Origin: Grifola frondosa
Taxonomy: Eukaryota; Basidiomycota; Agaricomycetes; Polyporales; Grifolaceae
Direction of reading: 5' to 3'
DNA length: 64,000 nucleotides
NCBI GenBank assembly: GCA_001683735.1
Contig: LUGG01000043.1
Span: 283,038 to 347,037 of the forward strand
Below, one piece after another: positions 35,877 through 48,408 of the stretch; the first letter of the stretch is position 1; each line of letters begins with the position of its first letter. A model generated the notes under the pieces. The model had not been told where the DNA came from. It did not search any database and worked only from the letters and a program-made list of their open reading frames with translations. The translations under genes were made by a program, and so were the position numbers.

Positions 35877-37430
35877 CGTGTCTGTTCATTTGCGTGTACT
35901 AACAAGTGTAAAAAGGCAATACTACTTTCAATTTCGACAAAGTTGGCAGTGAGTGAGTGTTCTACGACATATTGACGACTTGGAATAAATCGTAGCAACC
36001 TTGGGCTGGCCAGCCCATATGAAAGATGCGGGTGACACATCGAATGCATATGTTCTGAAATTCTCCTGAAGATCTCTGACCACCGACTGTCATGATGGGC
36101 TAGTTACTTATGCAGCCTTCGCACGGTTTTCTTTTCAGTATTCTCACAGCCACTGACATGGCATCTAGACTGTTGCGGAGAAAGTTATGACGATGATGGT
36201 TTAGATGATTCGGTACTTGTTCATGATCTGCTCCGCTGATGGGTTGGCGCATGTGACAATAATAGTACTGAGAATTTGATCCCCTTTGATTCCTATCATT
36301 CATGCTCACTGTTACTTGTTGATACTGCCCAATAGATGACAGCCGATCCGAATTGCTTGTTGTATTTGTGTGCCTCTGGATACGAACAATCTCATACATG
36401 AGAGTTCTATCCCCAGAGCGCATAAAAATCCTGTGCTATTCCGATTTCTTTGCCTAATGAATAGGTCATACTGATGACAATTCTAGTCAAGATCCTGAAG
36501 GACATAGAGGAGCGGATGTAGACCGTCTCCAAACGTGTTGTCCCCTGTTTAGAAAGTCGCGGATGTGTTCGACCGGAAACACATCCACGGGGTTTGATTT
36601 ACAATCAACAGAACTTCTATCTTTCCTTTGTCGACACAAATTTTGAACCGCAAAGATCACCCAAGTACCTTACATCCATGTTACGATCGCATGATATAAA
36701 TACGATGCGTGATGTCATTTTATGTCCAACGCTCTCAATGGTAAGGTGACTCCGCGCCGAGAGGACGTACTGACACTTGGTATAGCTATGGATGAGCTCT
36801 GCCCAACTGTGTCCTGCATACCCCTGCATCGCTCCACCCATCAGCAGAAGCCGCATGACCAGCAGCGCCTTCTGTATTCACATCCTCAATACTGCCTCCT
36901 AAATTGAAGGAAAAACGGAGCATGGAGAGCGTGGGGAGCAATATTTGTCAGTCGAGTGGTCGAGTTCTGGAAGACGCCACGAGTCGTCGGCACTGTGCGC
37001 GCGACGCACGACCGATACGGAGATGGCGCACACCAACCCACCCTCCGGCCTACTATGGCTAGTAGAAATATCCTGTGCATGGGAAAAAACCCGGTGTAGC
37101 TGCGGTTACACCACATACGCCGGGGGGACCTCTGCAATGTCGAGCGTGATACACGATGCTGGCCTTGCCGCAAGGTGGGTTGGGCGGATTGGACATGGAA
37201 GCGAAGTGTGTTTCTCTCGATGATGATGTCGCGGGCGAGCGTAGAATGGCTCGATGGAGGAGTATGTAGGCGGGACGGATGAGACGCGAGAACTGGATAT
37301 GCGCGCACGTATGAATGACCACCGAGGTATTTCTGCTTTCAGATCAAAAGGAATGATGGAACTTGGAGTGATGGAACGAATGCTCTCTTTTTCGGCTGCC
37401 AGATTCGAGATAAGTTTGGTCGATCAATTG
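35877..37430. other. Mostly intergenic; possible tail of the next minus-strand gene
   Basis: 35877..36900 shows nothing convincing. On the minus strand about 37420..37210, a coding-like stretch (KESIRSITPSSIIPFDLKAE, then RVSSVPPTYSSIEPFYARPR) probably belongs to the cytoplasmic tail of the membrane-protein gene upstream, after a frame break. Confidence 0.35.
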
Positions 37431-37952
37431 TCAAAAGAATTCGAACGTACAATCTTGACAACCTCTACGCCGTTGGGCTCTTCTTCGTGTACACATCAAG
37501 ACGATCGTCACAATGAGAACTACGAGGAGGATTGCCGCAACGAACCCACCCGCAATCACTGAATGTAATAATGAAGTGGAGGTGGGCGCGGAAGGGAAAG
37601 AAGTTATCGTTATTGCCATGTCGGGACAGATCTCGACCCTGGTAGGACTGACAGGGTGCGTGCCGATGGACGGAATAGCACCTCTTGAATCAAATGCGAC
37701 TGCGACAGCTCTATGTGTAAAGCGCTGCATGGTGCTCTTCGCGAATGATGGGATAGGAAGAGTAGAGGTAGCGGTGGGTCCCAAGAAAGGACGCCGAGCA
37801 GCTGATGCAGACGTCATGGTGAAGTTGGGGTCGGGTATCTTGGAAGATGGGGAGTTTCCAAGGCCACTGGGACGCTGCAACAGAGATGCCCCAGCTAATA
37901 TACCTAATCTGTAGCCCGACATCGGGGCACAGTGAGCGTACTTGACATGCAA
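37431..37952 (-). CDS. Single-pass membrane protein, uncharacterised (model incomplete)
   Basis: A Ser/Thr/Pro-rich segment (SASAARRPFLGPTATSTLPI ... ITSFPSAPTSTSLLH) precedes a strong hydrophobic helix (AILLVVLIVTIVLM) and then a basic stop-transfer patch (CTRRRAQRRR). This is the usual layout of fungal mucin-like type I membrane proteins. The N-terminus is not resolved; another minus frame reaches 38115, and no clear signal peptide was identified. The listed stop is probably not the true end: coding-like sequence continues in another frame to about 37210. The role is unknown. Confidence 0.5.
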   Translation of the reverse strand: MHVKYAHCAPMSGYRLGILAGASLLQRPSGLGNSPSSKIPDPNFTMTSASAARRPFLGPTATSTLPIPSFAKSTMQRFTHRAVAVAFDSRGAIPSIGTHPVSPTRVEICPDMAITITSFPSAPTSTSLLHSVIAGGFVAAILLVVLIVTIVLMCTRRRAQRRRGCQDCTFEFF

Positions 37953-38898
37953 TCGGCTCGAGTCCTAGTAGGGGGCTATCCGAGAGCATGAGATTCAAAT
38001 ATACGGATAGATGAGTCATACGTAGACCGGCTAATCTCAGTTGCGCGAATCCAGTATGGACTTCTGGATGTAAACGCGTTAGCGAAAATGGACTAATTGC
38101 GAAACGTTCACCCACGAATGCCGCAAATGAACATAGAGATGCTCTAGTTAGTCAGTAGATGCGACAGCTGTCATAATACAGGTGGAACATTAGTATCAGT
38201 CTGGTATTCTACCGTGGCACATAACATTGGGGCATCGAGTGTTCTCTTCGTGCTCGGGATGCATATAAAGATCATTCTTGAACGATGACCACACTCAGTA
38301 TGACATATCTAAACAGACGAGCAGTCAAAGCTATTGAACGCACCATTGTGGTCAACAAGTTCCTGAAACACATCGTTACTCATCCAGAGGATCCTGGTAC
38401 TAGGAATCCGAGGTACATGTGAGAAAACTTCCTGATATTTGTATATTTTGCTGCTTCCGTTGGAACTACAGAGTATTTACAATATTGGAGGTTAATATGA
38501 GAAAGCATGGAGAACTTCAGTGTGAGTATGCAAAGCTAAAGCCAGGTGAAGCTTGGAGGACGATTTGGTCCGTATGAGATAAGATAAGATCAGATGCAAA
38601 AATTGATCTTGCGTTTGATAGGGCTCTTGGTCACGTCTTTCGTCTTTAACGCGAGTGCTCTGTGAGCCTACTTCAGTTTCTGTTTCCGTACAGACCCACC
38701 AACGTCCGGGATATATTCTTAACAAGCTTGAACCAGGGGTGCTATTGCTTTATAAGCTTCGCGGAGCAGTCAGCAAGGCGCCTCTCTTTTCTTTGCGGCT
38801 CCGCCTCCTCAAGCCTTGTTTTTCCATCAGACCTTTGCCTGCGCCGATACTTATTCGATATCGCATTCTATACATTGTCGCCATCTGAATTGCTCCCG
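37953..38898. other. Intergenic; upstream of NMD3
   Basis: No supported gene. A run of GATA sites (GATAAGATAAGATC) is at about 38579..38593. Confidence 0.4.
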
Positions 38899-40789
38899 AT
38901 GGAGTTCGTCCCCTCTCCTGCCGTCCACCGCGTGCTTTGTGCGGACTGCGGTACTCCCATCGTACCCAACTCTGCCAATCTATGCGTTGCGTGCCTTCGG
39001 AATACTGTGGATATCACCGAGGGGATCCCGAAGCAAGGTACGTTTTCTATCTCAGTTGAATCCTATATGAGACACTGTTATGGGCAATACGGAAGCTACG
39101 CTGTATCTGGTTAGCAAATACGGGTCTGCCTATTGTGGTCACATATCAGCTCACAGCTTTCTGCTGTTTCTTGCGTAGTGTATTCATTTTTCTGATATTT
39201 CATGTCTTCCATAGCATCGGTATCATTCTGCCGCAACTGTGAACGTTTCCTATCCCCCCCGACGACCTGGACTATTGCGCGCCCCGAATCGCAAGAGCTC
39301 CTTGCCATCTGTCTCAAAAAGCTCAAAGGTCTCAACAAGGTTCGCCTTACTGAGGCCCATTTCATCTGGACTGAGCCGCACTCGAAGCGACTGCGTGTGT
39401 CCCTCACCATCCAGAAGGAGGTCCTCACGTCGACGATTCTCGAACAGATCTTCGAGATCGAGTACCTCGTGCAGCATGGTCAATGCTCAGACTGCACCAA
39501 ACTCGCAGCGAAGAATACGTGGAAGGCGCTCGTACAGGTCCGCCAGAAGGTTCCCCATAAGCGCACTTTCCTGTTTCTCGAGCAGCTGATCCTGAAGCAC
39601 GGCGCGCAAAAAGATACCATCTCCATAAAGGAAGTGCGGGATGGGCTGGACTTTTTCTATAGTCAGCGCAGCCACGCCCTAAAGATGGTCGACTTTCTGA
39701 GCAGCGTGGTGCCCATCCGGTGAGTTTTGAATTTTTCGATCCTTGTATCTACCATTTATCCCATACTGGCAGATCAAAAGCTTCCGAGCAGCTCCTTCCT
39801 CTGATACGCATTCGAACACCGCCAACTTCAAATACACCTACTCTGTAGAGATCATTCCGATCTGCAAGGACGATCTCGTGTGCATCCCACTGAAACTCGC
39901 GCGTCAGCTGAGCAATATCAGCCAGCTTACTGTGTGTGTTCGCGTCGGCAACTCGGTGCACCTCCTCGACCCGGCAACACTGCACTTCTGTGAGCTTACC
40001 GCGCCCGTGTATTGGCGGTCAGCATTCGACGGGCTTGCGAGTGTCCCGGATCTCGTCGAGTTCACTGTGCTGGACGTCGAACCGTCCGGCGTGACGCGTG
40101 GGAAGTGGGTGCTGGCTGACGCACAGGTCGCGCTCGCGGGCGCGTTTCGGGCGCACAACGCGGGCGACGACGATGCGATGGACTACGAGAGCTCCGGTGC
40201 CGAGCAGATATTCCATACCCGTACGCACCTCGGCGGGATCCTCCAGCCGGGCGATACCGCGCTCGGCTATTTCCTCACGCACGCGAACTTCAATTCGGAC
40301 GACTTCGCTGCGCTGCCTGCGCATCGCGTTCCGGACATCGTGCTCGTGAAGAAGACGTACCCGAATAGACGGAAGAAGACTAAAACTCGGGCGTGGAAGC
40401 TGCGGAGTATCGCGAAGGAGGAGGGTGAGGAGGGTGAGACAGGCAGCGGGCGTGGTGTTGTGGGCCGTATGGGCGGGCGTGACCAGAAGAAGGTCGAAGA
40501 GGATTATGAGCTGTTCCTTCAGGATTTGGAGGAGGATGAAGAGATGCGGGGCGCGGTAAATTTGTACAAATCGAAGGAGCACAAGCCGGGGGCTGGTTCT
40601 GGGCTGGCAGGCGGGAAGACGAGGAAGAAGGCACAGTTCGCGATGGATGTGGATGGGGAGGACCAACAGCAAGATGATGATGCGGGTGCTGCTCCAGCTG
40701 ACACTGAGGAAGAGGAGCCAGACTTCCCTGATGTGAAGCTGGACGAGCTCTTGGAGGACTTTGACGAAATGACGTTGGGGGAGACGTAG
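38899..40789 (+). CDS. NMD3: 60S ribosomal subunit export adaptor NMD3
   Basis: NMD3 bridges the nascent 60S subunit to the exportin Crm1 and is released in the cytoplasm. Exons: 38899..39037, 39215..39719 and 39773..40789. The zinc-binding N-terminus shows CADCGTPIV, CVACLRN and FCRNCERF. The core has EYLVQHGQCSDC, TWKALVQVRQKVPHKRTF and the family signature YSVEIIPICKDDLVCIP. The acidic C-terminus ends LDELLEDFDEMTLGET, consistent with the leucine-rich export signal region. In exon 3 the sense moves one base at about 39795 (SKASEQLL to SDTHSNTANF), as if one T of CTTTCC were lost; the residues on both sides are conserved in the family, so this is likely a consensus error. Confidence 0.95.
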
Positions 40790-40939
40790 ATGACACGGTC
40801 TGTGTTCGGTTGTTCGATGTACAATATCCCGTGTTTGTCTGAACATCTCTCCAATAACCAGGATCATAGCTATGGATTCGGCCAAAATACAACGCTGTCT
40901 AAGTCTAGCGCGTCAAGATACTCGTACACTGGCGATTCA

Positions 40940-41890
40940 TTACCAGGGAAGCTGCTCCCCATTGTACCTGAAGAACTTGCCCGTATCCTGCGAGACCAGC
41001 GCGGTTACAACCTTCAGAATATGAGAGACGCTGAATTCCCGCTCGAGCATGGCCCCGTCCCCACCCATGTCTGCGCCACCATTGAATAATCATTCTAAGT
41101 CACAAAAATCATGAATAGACTCACCTGTCTTAACCCATCCCGGATCGAGGCAGACAACAATGAAATCGGATCGTTCCTTCGCTTGTTTGTATGTCTGTCC
41201 GGGCCCCAATCTTGGTCAGTCTTGGGCACATCAAAGGGAAAAGATTGGACAAACGAGCATGTTCAACGCGGCCTTGCTGATGCTGTACGTCGTGCACTTT
41301 GGGCCGCAATCTAAACCAATACTCGCAAGCCCACTCGTCATATTCACCACTACCTTCCGCGTGCTCTTCTCCAGCAGGGGCAGACACGCCTGCGCGAGGA
41401 GCGCGGGTCCGACCACGTTGATATGCACCGCGCGTGCGAGTCTGGCGGGATCAAAGCTGAATGCGGTGTCGTCGGTTTCGTTCTGTGCACATCCGCCAGT
41501 GCTAATCAGTGTGAGTGTTCTCTATGCTTAACTGAGGATGAACGCACGATGGCAGCGTTGTTGTAGAGATAATCCAGTCCCCTTTCACCGAGGATCACCG
41601 CAGCTTCCTTGACCGCTGTGCGGATAGACACTTCATCTGCAACGTCCAGCGCGATGATATGCAGAGTTCCCTGAGCGCCATCCTGCAGCGCGGTCAGAGC
41701 AGATGCGCCAGTCGGGTCGCGGCATGTTGCGATGACCGTATTAACGGGCGAGGTGAGCAGCTGGCGTGTGAGCTCGAGGCCGATCCCCCGTGAGGACCTG
41801 CATTTCTGATGTCAGGTTGTGGAGAGCAGACATGTTAGCAGGATGTGCATACCCTGTGATGAGCCAGGTGAAGGACTCTAATGTAGACAT
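40940..41890 (-). CDS. Short-chain dehydrogenase/reductase (SDR), NAD(P)-dependent
   Basis: Read on the minus strand from MSTLESFTWLITG at 41890. Exon 1 joins exon 2 across a ~50 nt intron to give the nucleotide-binding motif TGSSRGIGLE. Later motifs are ALDVADE, LYNNAA, a strand ending in NMTSG with the catalytic-type Ser/Tyr/Lys (NMTSGLAS...YSISKAAL) and DPGWVKT. The C-terminus reads KVVTALVSQDTGKFFRYN with TAA at 40940..40942. The closest type is the C-factor-like SDR group of fungi; substrate unknown. It converges on NMD3, with 150 bases between the stops. Confidence 0.85.
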
Positions 41891-42227
41891 GCAGCGGCCT
41901 CTGGAGGGAAAGGTTAGCACTGAAGTGGACGTATTACTTGCGTTATAAATAGCCTCGCATCGATCCGCCGGTGGTTAGCTTCAGCTTAGGGAAGCTGCAA
42001 GCGGGAAAACGTGGAGGACAAAATTCCTGACCACAATCAAGAATCTCACCTACCGCAGACAATTCTCCGGCCCCCGTCACCTGGCTGCGGCTCAGCCAAA
42101 TTTAATAAAGAAAACGTATACTATTAGCATAGAACTCGGGTATCTTCCATGAAGACGTCATGCAGTAAGTCAACATGGTTCAATTATCGTTCTGTATATC
42201 CTCCAGGATGGCCGGCGTTCAACGGCC

Positions 42228-44286
42228 TCACACAAGCAAAGCAGCCTTTCTAGTAGACAGTTCCCCACCAGCGCTGTTGCTGGGTCCGACGATCTGATTA
42301 ACTTTGATCGACGCCGAGCTCGCTGCGTCCGGTGCGCCATCGTGCACAGTGACACGGGAGGTCTTCGGAAATATCTCAATGTGTTGCTGCGTCATCTATG
42401 CATCAGCTGATCTGAATGCGGAGAAATGGAGGGTGCATACTGCGGGTGGCTGCCGACGAGACAGTTCAAGAGAATTGCTATCGTACAGGGCGACGTGCGG
42501 TTTATGGCCGCGTAGACTCTTTCGCGCATTCAGTCTGCATGACAAAGCCTGCAGTAAGACTTGACGCTGCTAGGAGATGAAATTGGCAATGACACACGTT
42601 GCGAGAAAGGAGTTCGCATACACTGGTATGGGGTGAGTTGTCAGTCTGTAGAGGCAGGGAAGCGGAAGTGCGTACGCTTGCACTCTATCCAGAGCAGCCC
42701 AACGTAGACGAGGCTATTCGAGAAGAACACGAACTGCATCCAGCGGGAGTGCAGCGGAAAGCCGTTTTGTTAGTTGAAAAATAGTCACGGAAAGTTTGCA
42801 CACGCACTGTGAAGAGTATCGCTAGAGAATTCAGCCTAGCCATTCAAAAATTCAGTCAATACCAGATCGAGACAGAGTACGGCCCCACATTGGAATGAGC
42901 CCCGTATTCACAATATATACCATCAACACGCGAATCAAGTCGTCCGTCCTGTCCTATTTCAACACAACTTATTCTAATCAGCTTCAACGGGGAAAACGCA
43001 CTCGGGGACGCCGGAGCGCCGGCGGTAGAGGGAGCGGATAAGAACGAGCGTGACAAGGAAGTCATTCACCGCCGCAACGCACAGTGCACAAATAGTGACA
43101 ATCTAAGTAAATCGGCTTGTTAAAGAAGTCGAGAAAGAGCGAAGGGAGAACCGCAAATACGATAGACCCAGCATCTTTGCGGTATTCGGAGAGATTCCCC
43201 GAACCAAACATCAATCTGTGTGCAAGTTGACATACATGGAAATGATAAGCTTTGAATTAGAAGACATACAATAGGACAACTGTGGCTGCACGTTGGAAAA
43301 CCTAAGACACAGGGACAACTTCAAGCTGTGACAGCGTGCACTACGCACATATTCCAAGACCTACCCAAATATTGAATAAGTATGATGATATTTGTATGAA
43401 AAACTGGAGAGGAAGGCGACATGCCTATGCGCACAAGCAAAATCGTAGCCTATATCGAGTTGTTGTTGATACGGTAAAAGCTGGAATGAAAGAACTCGAC
43501 GTACTGGTGCGAGCATTATGTTGACGGACCGCCCGTTAACTACGTTGCAAATTTCAAACGACAAGTGGATACCACAGCTAACCGAGGCTTACGGATCCAA
43601 ATGCGGTGGATAAAGAATCTTCACCATCTCGCGATGAGAGTACCCTTACAGATGAAGTTAAGAAGACAAACGCGCACCCTTGAACAGTATTCGCGACGAT
43701 GACCTTCGCATCATAGAATAATGCACGTCATTCTCAAGAACTCCACGGATTTAGAATACACGCACTTCTATTAGCAACGCAGCCTATGGACGGTGTTCCT
43801 TATCAGAGAACTGGGCACGATCAAAATCATTCTCCACTTATCACTCACCGTGAGACTCCTAACACTCACACTTTTGTCTAAGCGAACGATGATAGACCAC
43901 ATTGCGGTAAATTGCACACCAGACATTGCTCACGAGCGCGACAGGATTATCGAAGTCAATGATTAAGTAATTGTACTGCTGGTGTATGCAGAACGCCGTG
44001 TGTACGGTTTCGGCTAACCTAATAGAACAATAAGGATTCAGTATAAGATAGATAAAAACGAGGAAACGGGATGGGCACCAGATGGCGAGGACGAGCATGC
44101 GCAGGTACACGGAATCTTTGGGGTAGTTCCGAAGGTAGACATAAACTTGCACAATCGTCACACCGTATAATCTGCTCCCATTCGTATGAGGAAGATAAAC
44201 ACTATACAAACATACACCACACACGCAGTCGCTATAAAGGTCGTCACGAGGAAACCACCGAAGGCAGCCTCAAAGGCGGCGGACAT
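42228..44286 (-). CDS. DUF6534-family multi-pass membrane protein
   Basis: DUF6534 is a large, mushroom-specific seven-helix family of unknown function. Starting at 44286 the exons read MSAAFEAAFGGFLVTTFIA, RLYGVTIVQVYVYLRNYPKD plus SVYLRMLVLAIW, and LAETVHTAFCIHQQYNYLII then DFDNPVALVSN. Downstream are VNDFLVTLVLIRSLYRRR (about 43070..43015), DDLIRVLMVYIVNTGLIPMW (about 42945), YANSFLAT (about 42620) and the cytoplasmic tail LNARKSLRGHKPHVALYD ... MTQQHIEIF ... VNQIVGPSNSAGG, ending TGA at 42228..42230. The family signatures (RYPKD-like, TIN/VNTG, SFLATLNAR) are all present. The middle (43850..43100) is hard to splice, and a TAG lies in the tail near 42392, so it may be damaged or misread. 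Confidence 0.75.
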
Positions 44287-45426
44287 CCCGGTCACAAAGG
44301 GAGGATATGTGAGGCGAAGTGAGGGAGGGCTTTGAGGACGAAAATCGAGGGCGTAAGGAATGCACGTGAGAGACAGCTGGGACCATTTATACGGATGCCG
44401 AGAAGGTTTCGAATAGAAACAGAAATGAGAAGTCCTAGATAGAAACGATGCAGTGAGAATTGATAAATAAATAGTGGTATGTTAGAAGTTTCGGCAGCGG
44501 AAGCAACGATGGACGAACTGAACATAGGATATAGGTGATTAAGAAGCATAATTCTTCACGCAGGATAGCATAATCGGTGAAGCGACCGATATGGCCTCAG
44601 AGCCATAGATACGCAACCGCAATTTTTGTCTTGACATCGTCATATCTTCAAACAAATTCCGGTATTGATTCCATGGGAAGAACAGGTGTCGAAGTTCGTC
44701 TTCGCAAAGAAGCCTACAGTTTAGCGAGTTTATTCACAGCAAACATCTCTCTGCATGAATTAAATCAAGAGAACAGCTGAAGTGAGCTTTAGTGTGATCT
44801 TCTGTGCAATCGACTCACCTCAAAAATAGCACTAGAAACTTCAAAGGCAAAATAAACAGCTGCTAACGTTTAGAGCGGGCAATCCTAGCGCAGTTCATAG
44901 TTAGAGGATGTAGTAAAGCACAGTCGTAGGCTGAGAGAGAGATTGCGCGTGAGTGGGAGAAAACAGTTATATACAAGCGTTGTCAGATGGGCATGATGTG
45001 CTTCGAATTCTCACCGGCGCCACCGGACCCGTGGGTCCTACTTCCACAGTGCGCATCCACGGCCACATCGAAAACATCCGATCGACGGTGGTTACTATTG
45101 TCGATGATTCCAGGATGAGCCGCAGTCACTACAAAACGTCCGAATTTGTGTTCCGCTTGAATTAGAGCTCGCGATTTCATATAATTTGCTGGCTGACGAG
45201 TGATTGCAACGCAGGAAGAACCTAATTGGTGCTTGGCCTCTCCATTTCACCCACACTATCTTCAGTCCCTACAACAACGCTTTCACATGCATGGCAGACA
45301 CAATCGTTTCGTAGTAGTGTACTGCGCGTCCCCTCCTTTACTGGATCTTTTGTTTATTCTGTGTTGATTTAGCATAAGAGCGAAAGAGCAAGCGACTTCA
45401 GGCACTTACAAATCAAATTCTCGGCC
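44287..45426. other. Intergenic; AT-rich, no gene recognised
   Basis: It lies between the DUF6534 start and the hydrolase stop. Short frames on both strands lack family features. Confidence 0.4.
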
Positions 45427-46606
45427 CTACGCAACAGCTTCCAGATACATCTGAATTGTGGTCTGCGGCTCATCCCACTGCATCTATGAGGAGCAGCGGC
45501 TAAAAAAATTAAGGGCCATGGACATGTCTCAAAATTACTCACAAAGTGGTTAACGCCCTTTATCAACTTGATGGAGACAAATCCGCCACCTAGATTCTCG
45601 TTATCCTTTCAAATCACCAACACACCGGGATCATCATAGGACAAGACAGTTCTCCCGTGAATGCCCGCACCTTCATCCGGTAGAACAGCCGCCTGATTGT
45701 CCCGCTGAATCACGTCCTTGAATGATTTGGCTCTAGCTGCTCCCTGGAACCTTTCATGGTAGCTATGTCCAATAGTGCAGGTTGCGTGTGAAGTACGTCC
45801 GTAGTCTGTTCGATAGTCATGTTAAACACAGTCGGAGCACGGATTGTAGCAGGCGGACTTGGCAGAGGAGGCCTGGGTCACATTTGGAGAGGTCGCTATG
45901 CACAAAATAACCCGACAACCACAGTGTCAGCATGCAAAACCGCTCAGTGGCTGGGATCCGTAAGCCAGGAAATGCTGACTATCTCTCAGGGTTCATTGGA
46001 ATTCCTGAACGAGTTTAGGCGATCTGCGAGTTGTTTATTAGCAGTGCGACGGCAAAAATGAAGACGAACCTTGCACAATGAGCGATCCGAGGTACAGTTT
46101 TAAGCGTACTTGGACTGTTGGAGGTAGGATATTGGCGTGTGCGACGGTCGAAATAGTGACCATATTACCACGGACCATCCGAGAATCGCGATTCCGCCTG
46201 TCTTGCCGTGTCCAGAAATCGAAGGAAGGTCGTGTTGCTCGATGAAGCGATCGATAAATGTCGCAACTTCCACCCCTCGCGCACGTATGAAAATGACGCT
46301 TTCCGCTTAGGTGACCCGCTCCCAACAGTTATCACATCTGCAGACGATAGAGGATTGGAGCTAGGGTAATCACGACGATTAATGGCCACGATTCGAAGAC
46401 CAGACTGCGACGCCTGACCCACCACATCCTGGAAGATAGCTACAGGGGCAATTCTATTTGAATAATTTAGAGCAGAGCACAACACAATTTACGAGAACTG
46501 AAGCAGATACCATGGATTGCAAATAAGCAAGCGAAGGCCAGATGGGCGCACCGCTGTCGATATAACACAGCACAGTATTGCTGTCATCGACCGTGATGAA
46601 CGGCAT
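45427..46606 (-). CDS. Alpha/beta-hydrolase family protein, frame broken in places
   Basis: The protein begins MPFITVDDSNTVLCYIDSG at 46606 and continues with VAIFQDVVGQASQSGLRIVA and NRRDYPSSNPLS. It then reads VEVATFIDRFIEQHDLPSIS and GGIAILGWSVGNMVTISTV, in which the nucleophile Ser sits in the elbow GWSVG. The C-terminal end has GGFVSIKLIKGVNHF (catalytic His) and, after a ~60 nt intron, WDEPQTTIQMYLEAVA, stop TAG at 45427..45429. The family is common in Agaricomycetes; substrate unknown. Apparent one-base losses are at about 46170 (GTGGTAAT for a GTGGGTAAT) and near 46290. The part between 46000 and 45650 is poorly resolved. Confidence 0.7.
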
Positions 46607-48408
46607 CGCACTGCCCAGTTGATGGTGTGCGCTCAAGCCTAGGCGATATTTAGGTTACCAATGAATGCGAATCCTGTGCATACTTTGATTACAATACAGC
46701 GTCAGAAGGGTATCACGGTCTGACACCACGCTTCTACTTCAAGATAGATGACAAGGCTCACCACAACTCCTAGATTTTAGATATCTTACTACAAAGTTAC
46801 AACAGGAAAGACATCGAAACATCGAATTCAAACACGGACCATATCTTGAACTACTGGCAGTTTGGAGTCTGTCCAAAACCGGGATCGGCATTTGGCCACG
46901 GTGGGCAAGATTACCGGATATTCGAAATTCTCTCGCTCCATCCGATAGATCATTCTAACGCATAGATCAATAGAGTACTTGTCCTGGAACTAAGTGAGAA
47001 ATCAGAGTGTGGCATTGGGAGATAGACATGCGAGACGTGAATGATGGCCGAGACCTTAATCACGTGACCGCATCATGACCGTCGCGCGACGCGTCGAAAC
47101 TTGAGCTTTACGTTTAGGTTGAGCGAGGAACAGCATGTCTACCAGAAGCTTCGCACATTGCATGTCCATGGTTAGAAGTCTTGAGCAATGAAAAGACCGC
47201 AAGGCTCGACGTACTTGAAGTCGCAGGCATTCAAAGGAAAATATATTTAGAACGTTAGCTACATTTTAAAGGCTATGACAATGGGAGCATGAGGTGTTGA
47301 ACGAGAATTCCTCAACTGCGAGTTCACGGTATCTGCAGCGTCGGCGATGATGAGAACATTAGGATGAATGGCAATTGGACAACGACTGAAACACATCAAA
47401 TACTGTTCATCGGTATGGCACTACCGCCTCAGCAGATATTGAACTACCTCCGTACACGACAAGCACTAAAACTAGGTTAAAAATGGCCCGTGAATAACGA
47501 GATCGGTGAGGGATTGAATAGGAGGCTGAATGAGAGTCTTTAGCATCATGAACAGAGGTACATTCCGGAATACTATCAACGCCACGAGAAAGCTCACGGG
47601 TGATACACGTCCAGACTCAAAGTCCCGCCAACATAAAACAGGGAGACCACACTGCTTTAGCCGTGTCTGTGATGTGGAGGAAGTGCCAAGAGCGACGGTA
47701 GGATCTAATCAACGATGTTGAAACAGCACGGGCACTTTCAAGATCCAAGTGGCAGGAACATAGCTGTGCTGCAGGATACCAGTATTATTGAAAATCGAAC
47801 GGTATATCCATATTTGCCAGCTCGCCTAAAATCTGAGCAAGGTATCCTTCTCGTCCGCTCCGCGAATACGATAGCAGTGGTCAGATGACATGACATTCGG
47901 AAATAAAGAAAGCACTATAGAACCGATGGTGAGTAAAGTACGATCGCGCATAGAAAGGTCATTACAAGAAGAGGATATACATAAAAGCAGATGATTCGTC
48001 GGCGTGAATGAAGGCGGCGGGCAGCCTTGAAAAATGTGGATGCCGTTTGAATGTGTGCGATCATGTTCTAAGCGACTAATGTGTTGGTAACGTCGTATTC
48101 AGAATACACACAGCCATTGAATTATGATGCTGCGGACCGTGCGTTGAAAAGAGGAAGTTGGGAATGAATATGATTTTGAATTAGGTATTGGAAGACAAGG
48201 GGGTTACCAACGAGGAAGGGGAAAATAAGTGGAAAAGTTGGCGGGATAGAGCGCTCGCTGTCTCCGTCGTCGAGCGACAAGACACTTCATCGCGAAAGCC
48301 TGTGCGTACTGCTCAGCTCTGTTTTGTTTTCTACCAAGCTGGATCGAATATTATTACTTGCTCATCGGGACTCACCGTCTGCTAATTCTTAACATATCTC
48401 TTTGTCAT
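46607..48408. other. Long AT-rich intergenic stretch
   Basis: About 1.8 kb in which I found no gene. Isolated coding-like minus-strand bits (for example ILGELANMDIPFDF near 47800) do not connect. The right end is the promoter of the lipid-kinase gene. Confidence 0.4.
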
